Positions 42,201 to 50,404 of a stretch of 64,000 bases of DNA are shown here, in pieces. Both the position numbers and the translations under genes were made by a program. Origin of the DNA: Paratractidigestivibacter sp963649365 (GTDB taxonomy: Bacteria > Actinomycetota > Coriobacteriia > Coriobacteriales > Atopobiaceae). Every line of letters begins with the position of its first letter. Position 1 is the first letter of the stretch. The notes under the pieces are model-generated. The model did not search any database. It was not told where the DNA came from and was given only the letters and a program-made list of their open reading frames with translations. The DNA is taken from NCBI GenBank assembly GCA_963649365.1, contig CAVJHQ010000001.1, positions 1-64,000 on the forward strand, given 5' to 3'.

Positions 42201-42632
42201 TTCGTCCTCGACACGGTCGGCCCCTCCATCCTGGGCCTGAGCATCGGCGACGGCGACGTCATCGAGGCCGGCGAGTACCGGGGGACCTTCAAGGTCGTGG
42301 ACAACATCGGCGTCCGCAGCGTCGAGGTCCTCGTCGACGGACGTGAGGCGGACGCCGTCGACGACGGGTACGGGAACTACTCCTTCCGCGTCGAGGCGAG
42401 GCCGCGCGCCGAGCGCGAGCTCGCCGTCGTGGCCACCGACCTCGCCGGTCACGTCTCGCGGGCGGAGGCGAAGGGCTTCCGCGTGACCACCGACGTCCTC
42501 GAGCTCCACTTCGGGCAGGTGGCCGCCATCGCCGCCGCCCTTCTTGCCGCCGCCCTTCTCGCCGCCGCCCTCGTTCTGGCCCGCAGACGGCGAGAAGGGG
42601 CCCGCGCGCCCGCATCGCGGGGGCGCCCCTGA
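39273..42632 (+). CDS. Large Ig-like repeat surface protein with C-terminal anchor
   Basis: 1119 residues from ATG 39273. Signal peptide of about 38 residues ending near VLASPASA. At least six repeats of an Ig-like fold follow, each with variants of GKYYRAPRTATVSV, a VEHNFD segment, HRLRVAGKDKAGN and FVVDLTPPTV at the end. The family name for such units is bacterial Ig-like; they are common in adhesins and envelope proteins. A C-terminal membrane helix (VAAIAAALLAAALLAAAL) and a basic tail anchor it. Last gene of the PP2C-kinase operon. Confidence 0.8.
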   Translation: MGTRRDRNHDARAACARALLAAALLALACAAVPVLASPASAPGDAGGFAGEAADSRGSGGQPPFAPVITFDYGPDDPEPSNGRYYAAARSVTIEAVADGFDEERARIETTGTVRKGEGGSEWAKEGSRFLATVTFPDDGRHSLRVSVRDAAGHEVFKMDSFVIDATPPEMTVAFGDDARAGSCLAQERTAVVTVRDASFDERLVQVSDSGDEGSVSEVRWTADGKDGHKGTITFKNSAAAHRLVVEATDLAGNRARILDGQGRESSRYDSGGFYVDTVDPSVEITQDMPPTNVHDGVEYFNEGVTVSIAVVDDHLDPESSRVELAGGCSQTEWERDEADARRWVKKVSFAEGGGNRVDVVAVDKAGRTARSGCSYGPFTVDATAPEVTGARMSADAANSYPDGSWFYARPASLIVDVSDEAGLWSVDVVDAGDGFYGRSVLAPDKAVAGQARMTATVELAEGRALDRDVYIRVVDLAKNERVWSLSPRGTARVASEAEVENVSVLPAQEAHPEALVLDLSAPGVGLSGAEEGAYYNSACVVSLTVDELNLPFLLGHDPGQAVLSVHKLAGDSGGAASSWGRAARDLSIAGLDALTFVDSRGKRIAYSRYGLAETLFEDGHYSVEARVSDPAGNVGAARIGEFTIDATPPSVQVSFDNEDARNGKYYRAPRTATVSVVEHNFDASLIDVETDGAVGAWSGDGDVHTLEVVFAADGAHRLRVAGKDKAGNALEPYEADEFVVDLTPPTVAITGVEDSCAYNGEAAPRIDFADEANLDADGVSWEVVGSRNGEVSWPGVVASEGLSGTARLEDLAHGEASDDIYTLTARAVDLAGNEAVAAVTFSVNRCGSTFRVADPDALAENGGYLSAARPVAFEEINVSGVAMGNHAVVVTCGAEVNELQLTEGPGSTGYSVEEGTSGADGTRGWSVCRYTVAAGNFARDGRYHVSVRSRDRAGNVNSSSSFFDRESGAESSAEAEFVLDTVGPSILGLSIGDGDVIEAGEYRGTFKVVDNIGVRSVEVLVDGREADAVDDGYGNYSFRVEARPRAERELAVVATDLAGHVSRAEAKGFRVTTDVLELHFGQVAAIAAALLAAALLAAALVLARRRREGARAPASRGRP

Positions 42633-42704
42633 GTTTTGTGGCGATGTCCGAATACCATCCAAGTATGGTGGTCTGCCCGACGCGCTTGCTCGACCCTTTT
42701 CCTC

Positions 42705-42965
42705 ATGCCGAAGAGAAGGAACATAACCGACGCGGAGATCGAGCTCTCGCTCAAGCTCGGGGCCCGCCTGAGGGATCTGCGCTGCGAGTGCGGGCTCACG
42801 CAGGAGGAGGTCGCCTCGCGCGCGGGCATCGCTACTTTCACGTACCAGAAGTACGAGAAGGGCGAGAGCCGCCCCGGCACCCCGATGAACCCGGAGCTCT
42901 ACACGCTCAACGCCCTGAGCGACGTCTTCGACGTGGAGCTCTCGGCGCTCCTCGACTTCAGGTAA
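42705..42965 (+). CDS. XRE-family DNA-binding protein
   Basis: 86 residues from ATG 42705. Apart from short ends it is one helix-turn-helix: LGARLRDLRCECGLTQEEVA, SRAGIATFTYQKYEKGES, then LSDVFDVELSALLDF. No toxin partner is adjacent. It is probably a small stand-alone repressor. The terminator at 42998-43037 follows and separates it from the convergent exporter gene. Confidence 0.8.
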   Translation: MPKRRNITDAEIELSLKLGARLRDLRCECGLTQEEVASRAGIATFTYQKYEKGESRPGTPMNPELYTLNALSDVFDVELSALLDFR

Positions 42966-42997
42966 GGGCGCGGCCGCCCCTTGTCCGGGACGAGAAA

Positions 42998-43037
42998 ACG
43001 GGGCCGCGGCCGGGAATGACCCGGGCCGCGGCCCCGT
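42998..43037. terminator. Bidirectional terminator between convergent genes
   Basis: ACGGGGCCGCGGCC pairs perfectly with GGCCGCGGCCCCGT (14 bp), with an AAAA run before it and TTGCCCTT after it. It lies between the stops at 42965 and 43061. Confidence 0.75.
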
Positions 43038-43060
43038 TGCCCTTACTTTGCGCTTCTTGC

Positions 43061-44290
43061 TTAGGCGTCCGCCTGGTCGGGGACCTTGAGCATGACGAGG
43101 AAGCCGACGACGAAGAGGATGGCGATGCTCATCACGCCCAGGCTCGAGTTGTCGGTGAGGGCGGTGAAGGTGCCCACCAGGAACGTGCCGAGGATGGCGG
43201 CGTACTTGCCGAAGATGTCGAAGAAACCGAAGTACTCGTTGGAGCGCTCCTTGGGGCAGAGCTTGCCGAACTCGGAGCGCGAGAGCGCCTGGATGCCGCC
43301 CTGGAACATGCCGACCATGATGGCGAGGATCCAGAACTCGGTGGCGGTGCGCAGGAACAGCGCCGCGAAGAGCGTGATGCCGAAGTAGGCCGCGATGGCG
43401 ATGAGCAGCATCCTGCGCGTGCCGTGCTTGGCGGAGAGGCGCCCGTAGATGATGGCCGACGGGAAGGCGACGAACTGCGTGACGAGAAGCGCCAGCACGA
43501 GCTGCGCGGAGTCGATGCCGAGGTCGGTGCCGTAGCTCGTCGAGAGCTTGATGATGGTGTGGACGCCGTCGATGTAGAAGAAGTAGGCGATCATGTAGTA
43601 CTTGATGGCCTTGTTCGCCCACATCTCCTTGAGCGTGGCGCCGATGCCGGTGACGGCCTTCCTGATGGCGTGCTTCTCGCGGGGCTTGAAGTGGCGCTGC
43701 TGGATGTGGCGCAGCATCGGGATGGTGAACGCGAGCCACCAGCCGGCGGTGATGACGAAGGCGATCTGCATGGCGTTCTGCAGGCTGATGCCGAGCTTGT
43801 CGTAGTTGAGCACCACGAGCAGGCAGGCGATGAAGGGCACGCAGCTGCCGATGTATCCCCAGGCGTAGCCCAGGCTCGAGATCTCGTCCATGCGCTCGTC
43901 CGTGGTGGTGTCGACGAGCAGCGCGTCGTAGAAGACCATGGAGGAGTTGAGGGCGACCGAGCTGATCACGTAGATGACGAGGAAGGCCGTCGCGCTCGTG
44001 GGGATGCCGAGGGCGACCGTGGCCACCACGCCCGTGCCGACGCAGCCCGCGATGAACTTCTTCTTCATGCCCTCCATGTCGGCGATGGAGCCGAGGATGG
44101 GCATGAGCAGCGCGATGATGAGCGAGGCCACGGTCTCGGCGTAGCTCCAGGCCACGACGGTGTCCCCGTCCGGCGAAAGCGAGCTGAAGTAGATGGGGAT
44201 CACGCTGGTGGCGAGAAGGACGAGGGCGGAGTTGCCCACGTCGTACATGATCCAGGTCCGCTCGGCATGGGTTACTTTGTGTCGGGGCAT
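43061..44290 (-). CDS. MFS transporter of the UMF1/Atg22-like type
   Basis: 409 residues from ATG 44290 after GGAGA. About 12 membrane helices. The start WIMYDVGNSALVLLATSVIP and the segments GSIADMEGMKKKF and GMFQGGIQALSRSEFGKLCP are typical of UMF1-family permeases (related to Atg22 and often annotated as exporters of unknown substrate). No partner gene; divergent from the phospholipase gene with 208 bases between. Confidence 0.8.
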   Translation of the reverse strand: MPRHKVTHAERTWIMYDVGNSALVLLATSVIPIYFSSLSPDGDTVVAWSYAETVASLIIALLMPILGSIADMEGMKKKFIAGCVGTGVVATVALGIPTSATAFLVIYVISSVALNSSMVFYDALLVDTTTDERMDEISSLGYAWGYIGSCVPFIACLLVVLNYDKLGISLQNAMQIAFVITAGWWLAFTIPMLRHIQQRHFKPREKHAIRKAVTGIGATLKEMWANKAIKYYMIAYFFYIDGVHTIIKLSTSYGTDLGIDSAQLVLALLVTQFVAFPSAIIYGRLSAKHGTRRMLLIAIAAYFGITLFAALFLRTATEFWILAIMVGMFQGGIQALSRSEFGKLCPKERSNEYFGFFDIFGKYAAILGTFLVGTFTALTDNSSLGVMSIAILFVVGFLVMLKVPDQADA

Positions 44291-44498
44291 CGCATCTCCG
44301 TATCTTCCAAGAAGGCCCGTCTCTGTTTCCGGGCAATAATAAGCCAACGTTACCCCTGCGCGCCGCGCCCGCGCGCCCAATCGCCGTAAGGGTTGGGTAA
44401 ACGCCCGCAAATGGCGAGGATTCGCCCCGAGCCTCCGCCGCCGGCGCCGCCCGCTGGGGCATAATCGGATGCAGCACATCCGTCGAAGGGACCCCACG

Positions 44499-45470
44499 AT
44501 GCCCGCGATCCTTACTCACGATTTCTTCGGGAAGAGCGTCGAAGACGACGTCTCGCAGCTCCTCGGCTTTACCACCGAGGACGAGAAGCGCGCTTTCCTG
44601 CTGGGCAACCAGGGGCCCGACCCCCTGTTCTTCCTGTGCATAGATCCCCTGATGGGCAAGTGGGAGCCGCTCGGCAACGTGATGCACGAGTCGCGCCCCG
44701 CCCGCCTGGTCTTCGCCATGCGCGAGGCGGCCGAGCGCCTGGAGGGCATCGACCGCATGGTCGCGCGGGCCTACGTCGCCGGCTTCGTGTGCCACTACCT
44801 GCTCGACCGGTCCGTCCACCCGCTCGTGTATTTCTGGCAGGAAGGGCTCACCTCGGCGGGCGTCGAGGGCCTGGGCCCCGAGTCCGCCTCGGTCGTCCAC
44901 GCGGAGATCGAGCGCGACCTCGACGAGGCGGTCCTGTGGGGCACCGAGCACAAGACCATCCGCGAGTACCGGCCCTACGCCGAGGTCCTCAAGGCGTCGG
45001 CCCGTGTGCTCTCGGCCGTCGACAAGGTCTATTTCTACGTCGCGCTGTGGGCCTACGGGCGCGCCGTCGACCCGCGGACCTTCTCGACCGCGGTCCACGA
45101 GTTTCGCCTGGTCCAGCGCGTGTTCTACTCGCCGGGCGGCAAGAAGGCCGCGGCCATGGCGCTCCTCGAGCGGCGGGTCAGCGCCCACGGCCATTCGCGC
45201 GTCGCCGCGATGTCGCACCGCGTGCGCGCCGAGGCCGTGAGCGACTTCGACAACCGGGGGCACAGGCCGTGGAAGAACCCCTTCACCGGCCACGTCTCCA
45301 ACGACTCTTTCGCCGACCTTTTCGAGGCGGCTCGCGCCTGTGTGCTGCCGGCCCTGGCCGAGGTCTTCTCCTGCGGCTTCGACGAGGCGGCGAGCGAGGA
45401 GCTCACCGGCAACCTCAACTTCGAGGGCGCCGCCGCGCTTCCCGACGGCCCTGTGGGCTGGAAGGCCTGA
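44499..45470 (+). CDS. Zinc-dependent phospholipase C-like protein
   Basis: 323 residues. The N-terminus PAILTHDFFGKSV, then LLGNQGPDPLFF and GFVCHYLLDRSVHPLVYF follow the family pattern of zinc-dependent phospholipase C/S1-P1 nuclease-like proteins, with His and Asp ligands in those segments. No signal peptide, unlike secreted bacterial enzymes, so an intracellular or uncharacterised role is more likely. A possible -10 (CATAAT) lies about 35 bases upstream. Confidence 0.75.
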   Translation: MPAILTHDFFGKSVEDDVSQLLGFTTEDEKRAFLLGNQGPDPLFFLCIDPLMGKWEPLGNVMHESRPARLVFAMREAAERLEGIDRMVARAYVAGFVCHYLLDRSVHPLVYFWQEGLTSAGVEGLGPESASVVHAEIERDLDEAVLWGTEHKTIREYRPYAEVLKASARVLSAVDKVYFYVALWAYGRAVDPRTFSTAVHEFRLVQRVFYSPGGKKAAAMALLERRVSAHGHSRVAAMSHRVRAEAVSDFDNRGHRPWKNPFTGHVSNDSFADLFEAARACVLPALAEVFSCGFDEAASEELTGNLNFEGAAALPDGPVGWKA

Positions 45471-45579
45471 CTTTTCTAATTGGCTACCGTTCGGCCCGCC
45501 GCTGGGGTTTCTCGCCGCCCCGGCGCAAGGCGGCAGGTAACCTAGCATCTTGGATTGAACGGCGGCTCGAGGGGGCGAG

Positions 45580-46380
45580 ATGGCCACATACGTTTTCTCT
45601 GATGTCCACGGACACGCGGCGCCCCTTGCCCGCGCGCTCGAGCGGACCGAACCTTCGGAGGGCGACGCCTACTACTGCCTGGGCGACATGATCGACCGCG
45701 GCCCCGACCCGCTCGGCGTCATCTCGCTCGTGCGGGGCCTGCCGGGCTCCCACGTGCTCATGGGCAACCACGAGGACCTGATGATGGCCTGCATGAGGGA
45801 TCCCGACAACACGCTGAACGCCGCCAACTGGGGCATGAACGGGGGCATCGTCACCTCCGAGGCCCTGGCCTCGCTTTCCGAGGAGGAGGCCGACGAGGTC
45901 GTCGCCTGGGTGGCGGGGCTGCCGCCGTGCGCCCACGTCGAGGTGGCGGGGCGGCGCTATATCCTGACGCACGCGGGCATCGACCCGGCGCGCGTGGGGG
46001 AGGGGCCGTGGGACACCCCAGAGCAGATCGACGCCCTTCTTTTTGCCCAGCGCCCCGACGACCTCATGTGGATCCGCGAGGACTTCTGGTCGCGCCACAC
46101 GGGCCTCATCGACGAGAAGGGCGAGGGCCCCGTCGTCATCGCGGGCCACACGCCCACGCCGTACCTGGGCATGGTCACGGGTGAGGGGACGGACCTCGGC
46201 CGCGACGCCGAGGGACGCGCCTGCCTCGTGCGCCTGGGGGCCGACGGGTCCACGGGCGGCGTCGCCGACCGCTGGGACATCGACGCCGGCGCGGCGGGCG
46301 GCCACGGCTTCGGCCGGGTGCTCGTGCTGCGCCTGGACGACGGCCGGGAGTTCTATGAGGAGATCGGCCCGGACGAATAG
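45580..46380 (+). CDS. Metallophosphoesterase (Ser/Thr phosphatase PP2A/ApaH-like)
   Basis: 266 residues of the calcineurin-like fold with all metal motifs near the start: FSDVHGH, GDMIDRGP, MGNHEDLM, then a distal ILTHAG and VIAGHTPTPYLG. Typical targets are phosphoproteins or dinucleoside tetraphosphates. It begins 110 bases after the phospholipase gene. The substrate is not evident. Confidence 0.87.
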   Translation: MATYVFSDVHGHAAPLARALERTEPSEGDAYYCLGDMIDRGPDPLGVISLVRGLPGSHVLMGNHEDLMMACMRDPDNTLNAANWGMNGGIVTSEALASLSEEEADEVVAWVAGLPPCAHVEVAGRRYILTHAGIDPARVGEGPWDTPEQIDALLFAQRPDDLMWIREDFWSRHTGLIDEKGEGPVVIAGHTPTPYLGMVTGEGTDLGRDAEGRACLVRLGADGSTGGVADRWDIDAGAAGGHGFGRVLVLRLDDGREFYEEIGPDE

Positions 46381-46452
46381 GCGCCGCCGCCGTGCCAAGA
46401 CGGGCATCGGGCCGCGCCGCACCCTCTAACCCGGCGGGCCCTTCACGCGGTC

Positions 46453-47079
46453 CTACCGTGCGGCTATGAAGTCGTCGGGACTTGTGGCGAGCGTGGGCTC
46501 GTATATCTCGACGAGCGAGAAGGTCCGGTCCTCCTCGTCGAACTCGTAGGTATACACACAGCAGTTGGCCAGGTGGCGGGGCGCCTCGACGCGCGCGAGC
46601 GCGGCCCAGCGGTTGCGGAAGATGCGCCCGCACGTTCCGTGGGAGACGACGAGCACGTCGCGGGCGTCTTCGGCGAGCATGAGACGCTCGATTGCGGCGC
46701 AGACGCGCCGCTCGACGTCGTCCTCCGACTCGCCGCCGAGGGGAAGGAAGCTGTCGCGGAAGGGGCTCTTCGGCTCGTCGGCCATGTGCTTCTTGCCGTC
46801 CAGGGACCCGAAGCTTATCTCCACGAGGCCCGGCTCGAGCTCGTAGGCGCCGCGGGCGTAGACGGACGGCAGGGCGCAGGCGAGCGTCTCGAGGACGCGG
46901 CCCTTCGGCGAGCAGTGCACGTGGTCCGGCTCTATCCCTGCGTCGGCCATGTGCGCGCCGGCCTCGGCGGCCTGCCTCCGGCCGAGCTCGGTCAAGGGGG
47001 AGTCGGCGCGCCCCTGCCAGCAATCGGCGACGTTCAGCTCGGTTGCGCCGTGCCGCATGAAACGCAGATACTTGGTCAT
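46453..47079 (-). CDS. Histidine phosphatase family protein (phosphoglycerate-mutase-like)
   Basis: 208 residues with the RHG motif at the start (LRFMRHGATELN, catalytic His) and LVVSHGTCGR with the second His. The length suits small-molecule phosphatases of the CobC/PhoE type rather than glycolytic mutases. It is divergent from the HAD gene, with about 75 bases between. Confidence 0.87.
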   Translation of the reverse strand: MTKYLRFMRHGATELNVADCWQGRADSPLTELGRRQAAEAGAHMADAGIEPDHVHCSPKGRVLETLACALPSVYARGAYELEPGLVEISFGSLDGKKHMADEPKSPFRDSFLPLGGESEDDVERRVCAAIERLMLAEDARDVLVVSHGTCGRIFRNRWAALARVEAPRHLANCCVYTYEFDEEDRTFSLVEIYEPTLATSPDDFIAAR

Positions 47080-47154
47080 CGCGGGTCCTTTCGTAAGCTT
47101 GTGGCGCGCCTAGTATAGACTTGCGTGCGCGTACTCTATATAAGGAGAAACACT

Positions 47155-47985
47155 GTGATCAATAAAGAGCAGGTCAAGCTTGTGGTCGTCGACGAGGACG
47201 GCACGTTTCTGGACAAGGGCGGGGAGGACTTCTCGCGCGAGCGTTTCCGCGCGGTCTTCGGCAGGATGCAGCAGGCGGGCTGCCGCTTCGCCGTCGCCAC
47301 GAGCAACCAGAGCTTCCAGGTCGAGGACATCTTCGGCGAGCTCGCGCCGCGCATCTCCGTCATCGCCTCCAACGGCGCCTTCGTTCGCCCGGAGGGCAAC
47401 GAGCCGCAGCTCAGCGTGGCCTCGTCGGAGGCGGTCGACCGCCTGCTCGCGGCCCACGCCGCCTATCCGCTCATCCCCCTGTGCGCCGTCTGCGCGCAGG
47501 GCGCCTTCGTCGAGCGCGGCGCCGACGCGAGCTTCGTCGACGAGATGACCATGTACTCCCACAACATGCGCCAGGTCGCGTCGCTCGCCGACGAGGCGGC
47601 GCGCACAGACGTGCTCATGTACTGGTCGCGCGTCGGCGCCCCCGAGCTCCCCGGCTCGGTCGAGGCCCTGCGCCGCGCGCTCGGGGGCGCCATGGACGTC
47701 GTCGACTCCGGCGTGGACGGTTGCCTCGGCTACCTCGACGTCGTGCAGAGCGGCGTATCCAAGGCCACGGGCGTCCGCGCGCTCATGGATACGTTCGGAA
47801 TCAACGCGTCGCAGGTCATGGCCTTCGGCGACGCCGGAAACGACGTTGAGATGCTGCGCTTGGCGGGCGTCGGCGTGGCCATGGGCAACGGCTCCGACGA
47901 GGTCAAGGCCGCGGCCGACCTCGTCTGCGACCCGTGCCGCGAGCAGGGCGTCCTCAAGGTGCTCGAGGAAGTCTTCGGGAGGTAG
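47155..47985 (+). CDS. HAD-superfamily Cof-type phosphatase
   Basis: 276 residues from GTG 47155, seven bases after AAGGAG. Motif I is VVDEDGTFLD (nucleophile Asp with the second Asp two residues on), and motif IV is FGDAGNDVEMLRLAG followed by VAMGNGSDEV. The IIB cap domain lies between. It is the second Cof-type protein of the window and is only distantly similar to that at 12674-13462. The SGNH hydrolase gene begins three bases after its stop, so the two share a transcript. Confidence 0.87.
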   Translation: MINKEQVKLVVVDEDGTFLDKGGEDFSRERFRAVFGRMQQAGCRFAVATSNQSFQVEDIFGELAPRISVIASNGAFVRPEGNEPQLSVASSEAVDRLLAAHAAYPLIPLCAVCAQGAFVERGADASFVDEMTMYSHNMRQVASLADEAARTDVLMYWSRVGAPELPGSVEALRRALGGAMDVVDSGVDGCLGYLDVVQSGVSKATGVRALMDTFGINASQVMAFGDAGNDVEMLRLAGVGVAMGNGSDEVKAAADLVCDPCREQGVLKVLEEVFGR

Positions 47986-47988
47986 CGC

Positions 47989-49062
47989 ATGGACGTGACC
48001 ATAAGGGCGGACGCCTCGCTCCTCGTCCGCGGCGCCCTGCGCGTCGACGTCTCGGCCGACGGCTGGGCGCGCCCCTCGCGCTTCACGGCCGCCCAGCTCG
48101 CGGAGGTCGGCGGCATCGCCGCCTGGCACCCGCGGCTCTATCGCCAGATGGCCGCCTGCACCTCGGGGATCTGCCTCGACTTCGTGACGGACTCCGCCCA
48201 CGTGGCGATCGAGGCCGAGCTCGACCCCATGCCGTCGGGGTCCGCCGCCATGGTCGCCGACCTCGTGCGCAACGACCCCTCCGCGCGCGCTCCCTTCGAC
48301 GGCTTCTCGCTCGTGTGCGAGGGCAAGCGGCTGGGCGGCGCGCGCGTTCCGGGCGACGACGGCGGGCTCATCTTCGCCCTCGGCTTCGCCCCCGGCAAGA
48401 AGCGCCGCGCCCGCATCTGGCTGCCGTGCCTTACGGGCTGCCGCCTGCGCGGCGTCTACGGCGACGGCTCCTTCATCGAGCCGGCGCCCGCCCCCGAGGG
48501 GACCCTCCTCGTCCTCGGCGACTCGATCGCGCAGGGCTTCACCGCCTGCGACCCGGCCCTGGCCTGGCCCGCGTTGCTCGCCGGCGACCTCGGCCTCGGG
48601 CTCGTCAACCAGGGCATCGGCGGCCAGGTGTTCCAGCCGGGCTCCGTCGCGGACGCCCCCCGCGCCGTCTCGCCCTCGCTCGTCGTCGTCGAGTTCGGAG
48701 CCAACTACCGCTTCGAGCCCTGCCGCGCCGAGGCCGTGGAGCGCGACGCGCGCGCCTATTTCTCGGAGGTGTGCCGCGCCTGGCCGGGCGTTCCCGTGCT
48801 CGCGCTCACGCCGCTGTTCCACACCGAGGCGCTCTACCCGACCCATCCCCAGAGCTGCTTCGCCGACGTGGCCCGCATCGTCCGGGAGGCGGCCGCGCCC
48901 CATGGCCAGGTTTGGCTGGTCGAGGGGGACGGAATCCTTCCCGCCGAGGCGGCGCTCCTCGCCGACGGGTCCGACCACCCGGGGCCCGAGGGGCAGCGCG
49001 TCCTATGCGAAAAATTGAAGGAAAGCGTTACGTTTCTGGCACGTAAAGCCGCAGGTAACTGA
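47989..49062 (+). CDS. SGNH/GDSL-family hydrolase
   Basis: 357 residues, with an N-terminal beta-sandwich-like region of about 165 residues and then an SGNH domain: LGDSIAQGF (Ser nucleophile), NQGIGGQ, EFGANY and a C-terminal DGSDHPG with Asp and His. Such two-domain proteins are often carbohydrate esterases (CE2-like). No signal peptide is seen, so it acts inside the cell. Linked to the HAD gene upstream. Confidence 0.83.
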   Translation: MDVTIRADASLLVRGALRVDVSADGWARPSRFTAAQLAEVGGIAAWHPRLYRQMAACTSGICLDFVTDSAHVAIEAELDPMPSGSAAMVADLVRNDPSARAPFDGFSLVCEGKRLGGARVPGDDGGLIFALGFAPGKKRRARIWLPCLTGCRLRGVYGDGSFIEPAPAPEGTLLVLGDSIAQGFTACDPALAWPALLAGDLGLGLVNQGIGGQVFQPGSVADAPRAVSPSLVVVEFGANYRFEPCRAEAVERDARAYFSEVCRAWPGVPVLALTPLFHTEALYPTHPQSCFADVARIVREAAAPHGQVWLVEGDGILPAEAALLADGSDHPGPEGQRVLCEKLKESVTFLARKAAGN

Positions 49063-49127
49063 CGGCTTCAATCGTTTTACCTCCACAAGGCGCCCACAAA
49101 GTGAACGAATGAAGAGAAATGAGCTTC

Positions 49128-49155
49128 TTGCCAGGCGCGGCAAAACGGCTACAAT
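49128..49155 (+). promoter_or_regulatory. Promoter for the gene at 49228
   Basis: TTGCCA (49128-49133), a 16-base spacer and TACAAT (49150-49155), about 70 bases before the start codon. Confidence 0.5.
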
Positions 49156-49227
49156 GCCGTGCCGTTCCGGTGAGCGTTGATTTTCTACCGTTCGCCGAAA
49201 AGACGACCCCTCATTTTGGAGGTAAAC

Positions 49228-50367
49228 ATGGCGCAATCCCTCTGTGCCCTCGAGCGCGAGTTCGCCGGCATCGTCGACTCCCTTCCCGAGGACGACGCGA
49301 GCATCGCCAAGGCCGACCGCTACCTCGCGACGACCCACGCCGCCCACCGCTCCGGATCGCTCCCGTGGTCCGCGACCCCCCGCATCCTCAGCGCGGGCCA
49401 GGTCCAGGTCCTCTCGGCCGCGGCCGAGACCTGCGGCTCGATCATGGACAAGGTCGCTACGCTCTACCTCAAGGACCCCTCCTTCCGCTCCCGCTTCGGC
49501 TTCGACGCCGAGGTCGAGCGGCTCACCCTCGTCCCGACCGGCTACGACGCCATGGTCCCGCTGGCGCGCGTCGACGTCGACTTCTGCGGCCGCACCGGCG
49601 CCCTGCAGGTCCGAGGCATCTCGGTCGACGGCTTCACGGGCATGACCGCCACCGTCGAGGTCACCCGCGCCGAGCAGATGACCGACGCTTACCGCGAGTT
49701 CGCCTCCTCCCACCCGCGCATCGAGTCCTTCGACTCCGTCGACGCCCTCGTCGAGACCCTGCGCGCCACCTACCGCACCTGGGCCAACGCCAACGCCGGC
49801 ACCCACCACGCCGAGAGCCCGGCGGTGGGCATCGTGGGCTATCCCGAGGAGGCCGACCTCGACGAGGTGGCCGATATCTGCGAGCGCATGGCCGAGCAGG
49901 GCACGTTCGCGCGCTTCGTCGACATCTGCAGCCTGCGCGTCGAGGAGGCCTGCGGCCAGTGCCGCCTCGTCGACGACGACGGCCCCATCGCCTGCGTCTA
50001 CCGCCTGGCCTCCACCGAGGAGATCGCGCGGCGCCCGTGCCCCGGCACGAAGGCGCTCGTCGAGGCCGCAAGCCGCGGCCTGGCCTGCGTCATCGGCGGG
50101 TTCTCGACCTGGAGCTGCGCCACCGACGCGCTCTTCGGCGCCCTGCGCGCGCCCGAGGCCATGAGCTGCCTTTCCGACGACGAGATGGCCTTCGTCGAGG
50201 CCCACGTCCCCGCGCCGGGCTCCGAGTCCTCCGTCGCCGGCGAGCGCCTGGGCCTCTACGTCTTCGGCGGCAAGCTCGCCGGGGTCTTCCCCGACGGCGC
50301 CGATAAGGAGATAATGGGCGAGGGCCGCGGCCACGTGTACCGCGGCTGCCTCGTCGTCCGCGACTAG
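49228..50367 (+). CDS. Uncharacterised protein, possibly a circularly permuted ATP-grasp relative
   Basis: 379 residues from ATG 49228 after GGAGG. The middle ARVDVDFCGRTGALQVRGIS, then DGFTGMTA resembles the acidic ligand strands of glutathionylspermidine-synthase-like, circularly permuted ATP-grasp enzymes, where EiN usually stands in place of RGIS. The segment TKALVEAASRGLACVI also fits, as does LSDDEMAFVEAHVPAPGSE. With the key Glu/Asn replaced it may be inactive or only distantly related. It lies 37 bases before the dGTPase gene. Function unknown; the fold call is tentative. Confidence 0.45.
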   Translation: MAQSLCALEREFAGIVDSLPEDDASIAKADRYLATTHAAHRSGSLPWSATPRILSAGQVQVLSAAAETCGSIMDKVATLYLKDPSFRSRFGFDAEVERLTLVPTGYDAMVPLARVDVDFCGRTGALQVRGISVDGFTGMTATVEVTRAEQMTDAYREFASSHPRIESFDSVDALVETLRATYRTWANANAGTHHAESPAVGIVGYPEEADLDEVADICERMAEQGTFARFVDICSLRVEEACGQCRLVDDDGPIACVYRLASTEEIARRPCPGTKALVEAASRGLACVIGGFSTWSCATDALFGALRAPEAMSCLSDDEMAFVEAHVPAPGSESSVAGERLGLYVFGGKLAGVFPDGADKEIMGEGRGHVYRGCLVVRD

Positions 50368-50404
50368 CGCGGGCGAGTGCGCCGCGCGAGAGGTCTGCGA
50401 GCCC

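Noticed and set aside
39264..45587. Very long minus-strand open frame (over 2000 codons)
   Set aside because: It lies antisense to the Ig-like protein and several clear genes. Codon periodicity and homology belong to the plus strand or to the other minus-strand frame; high G+C removes stop codons by chance.
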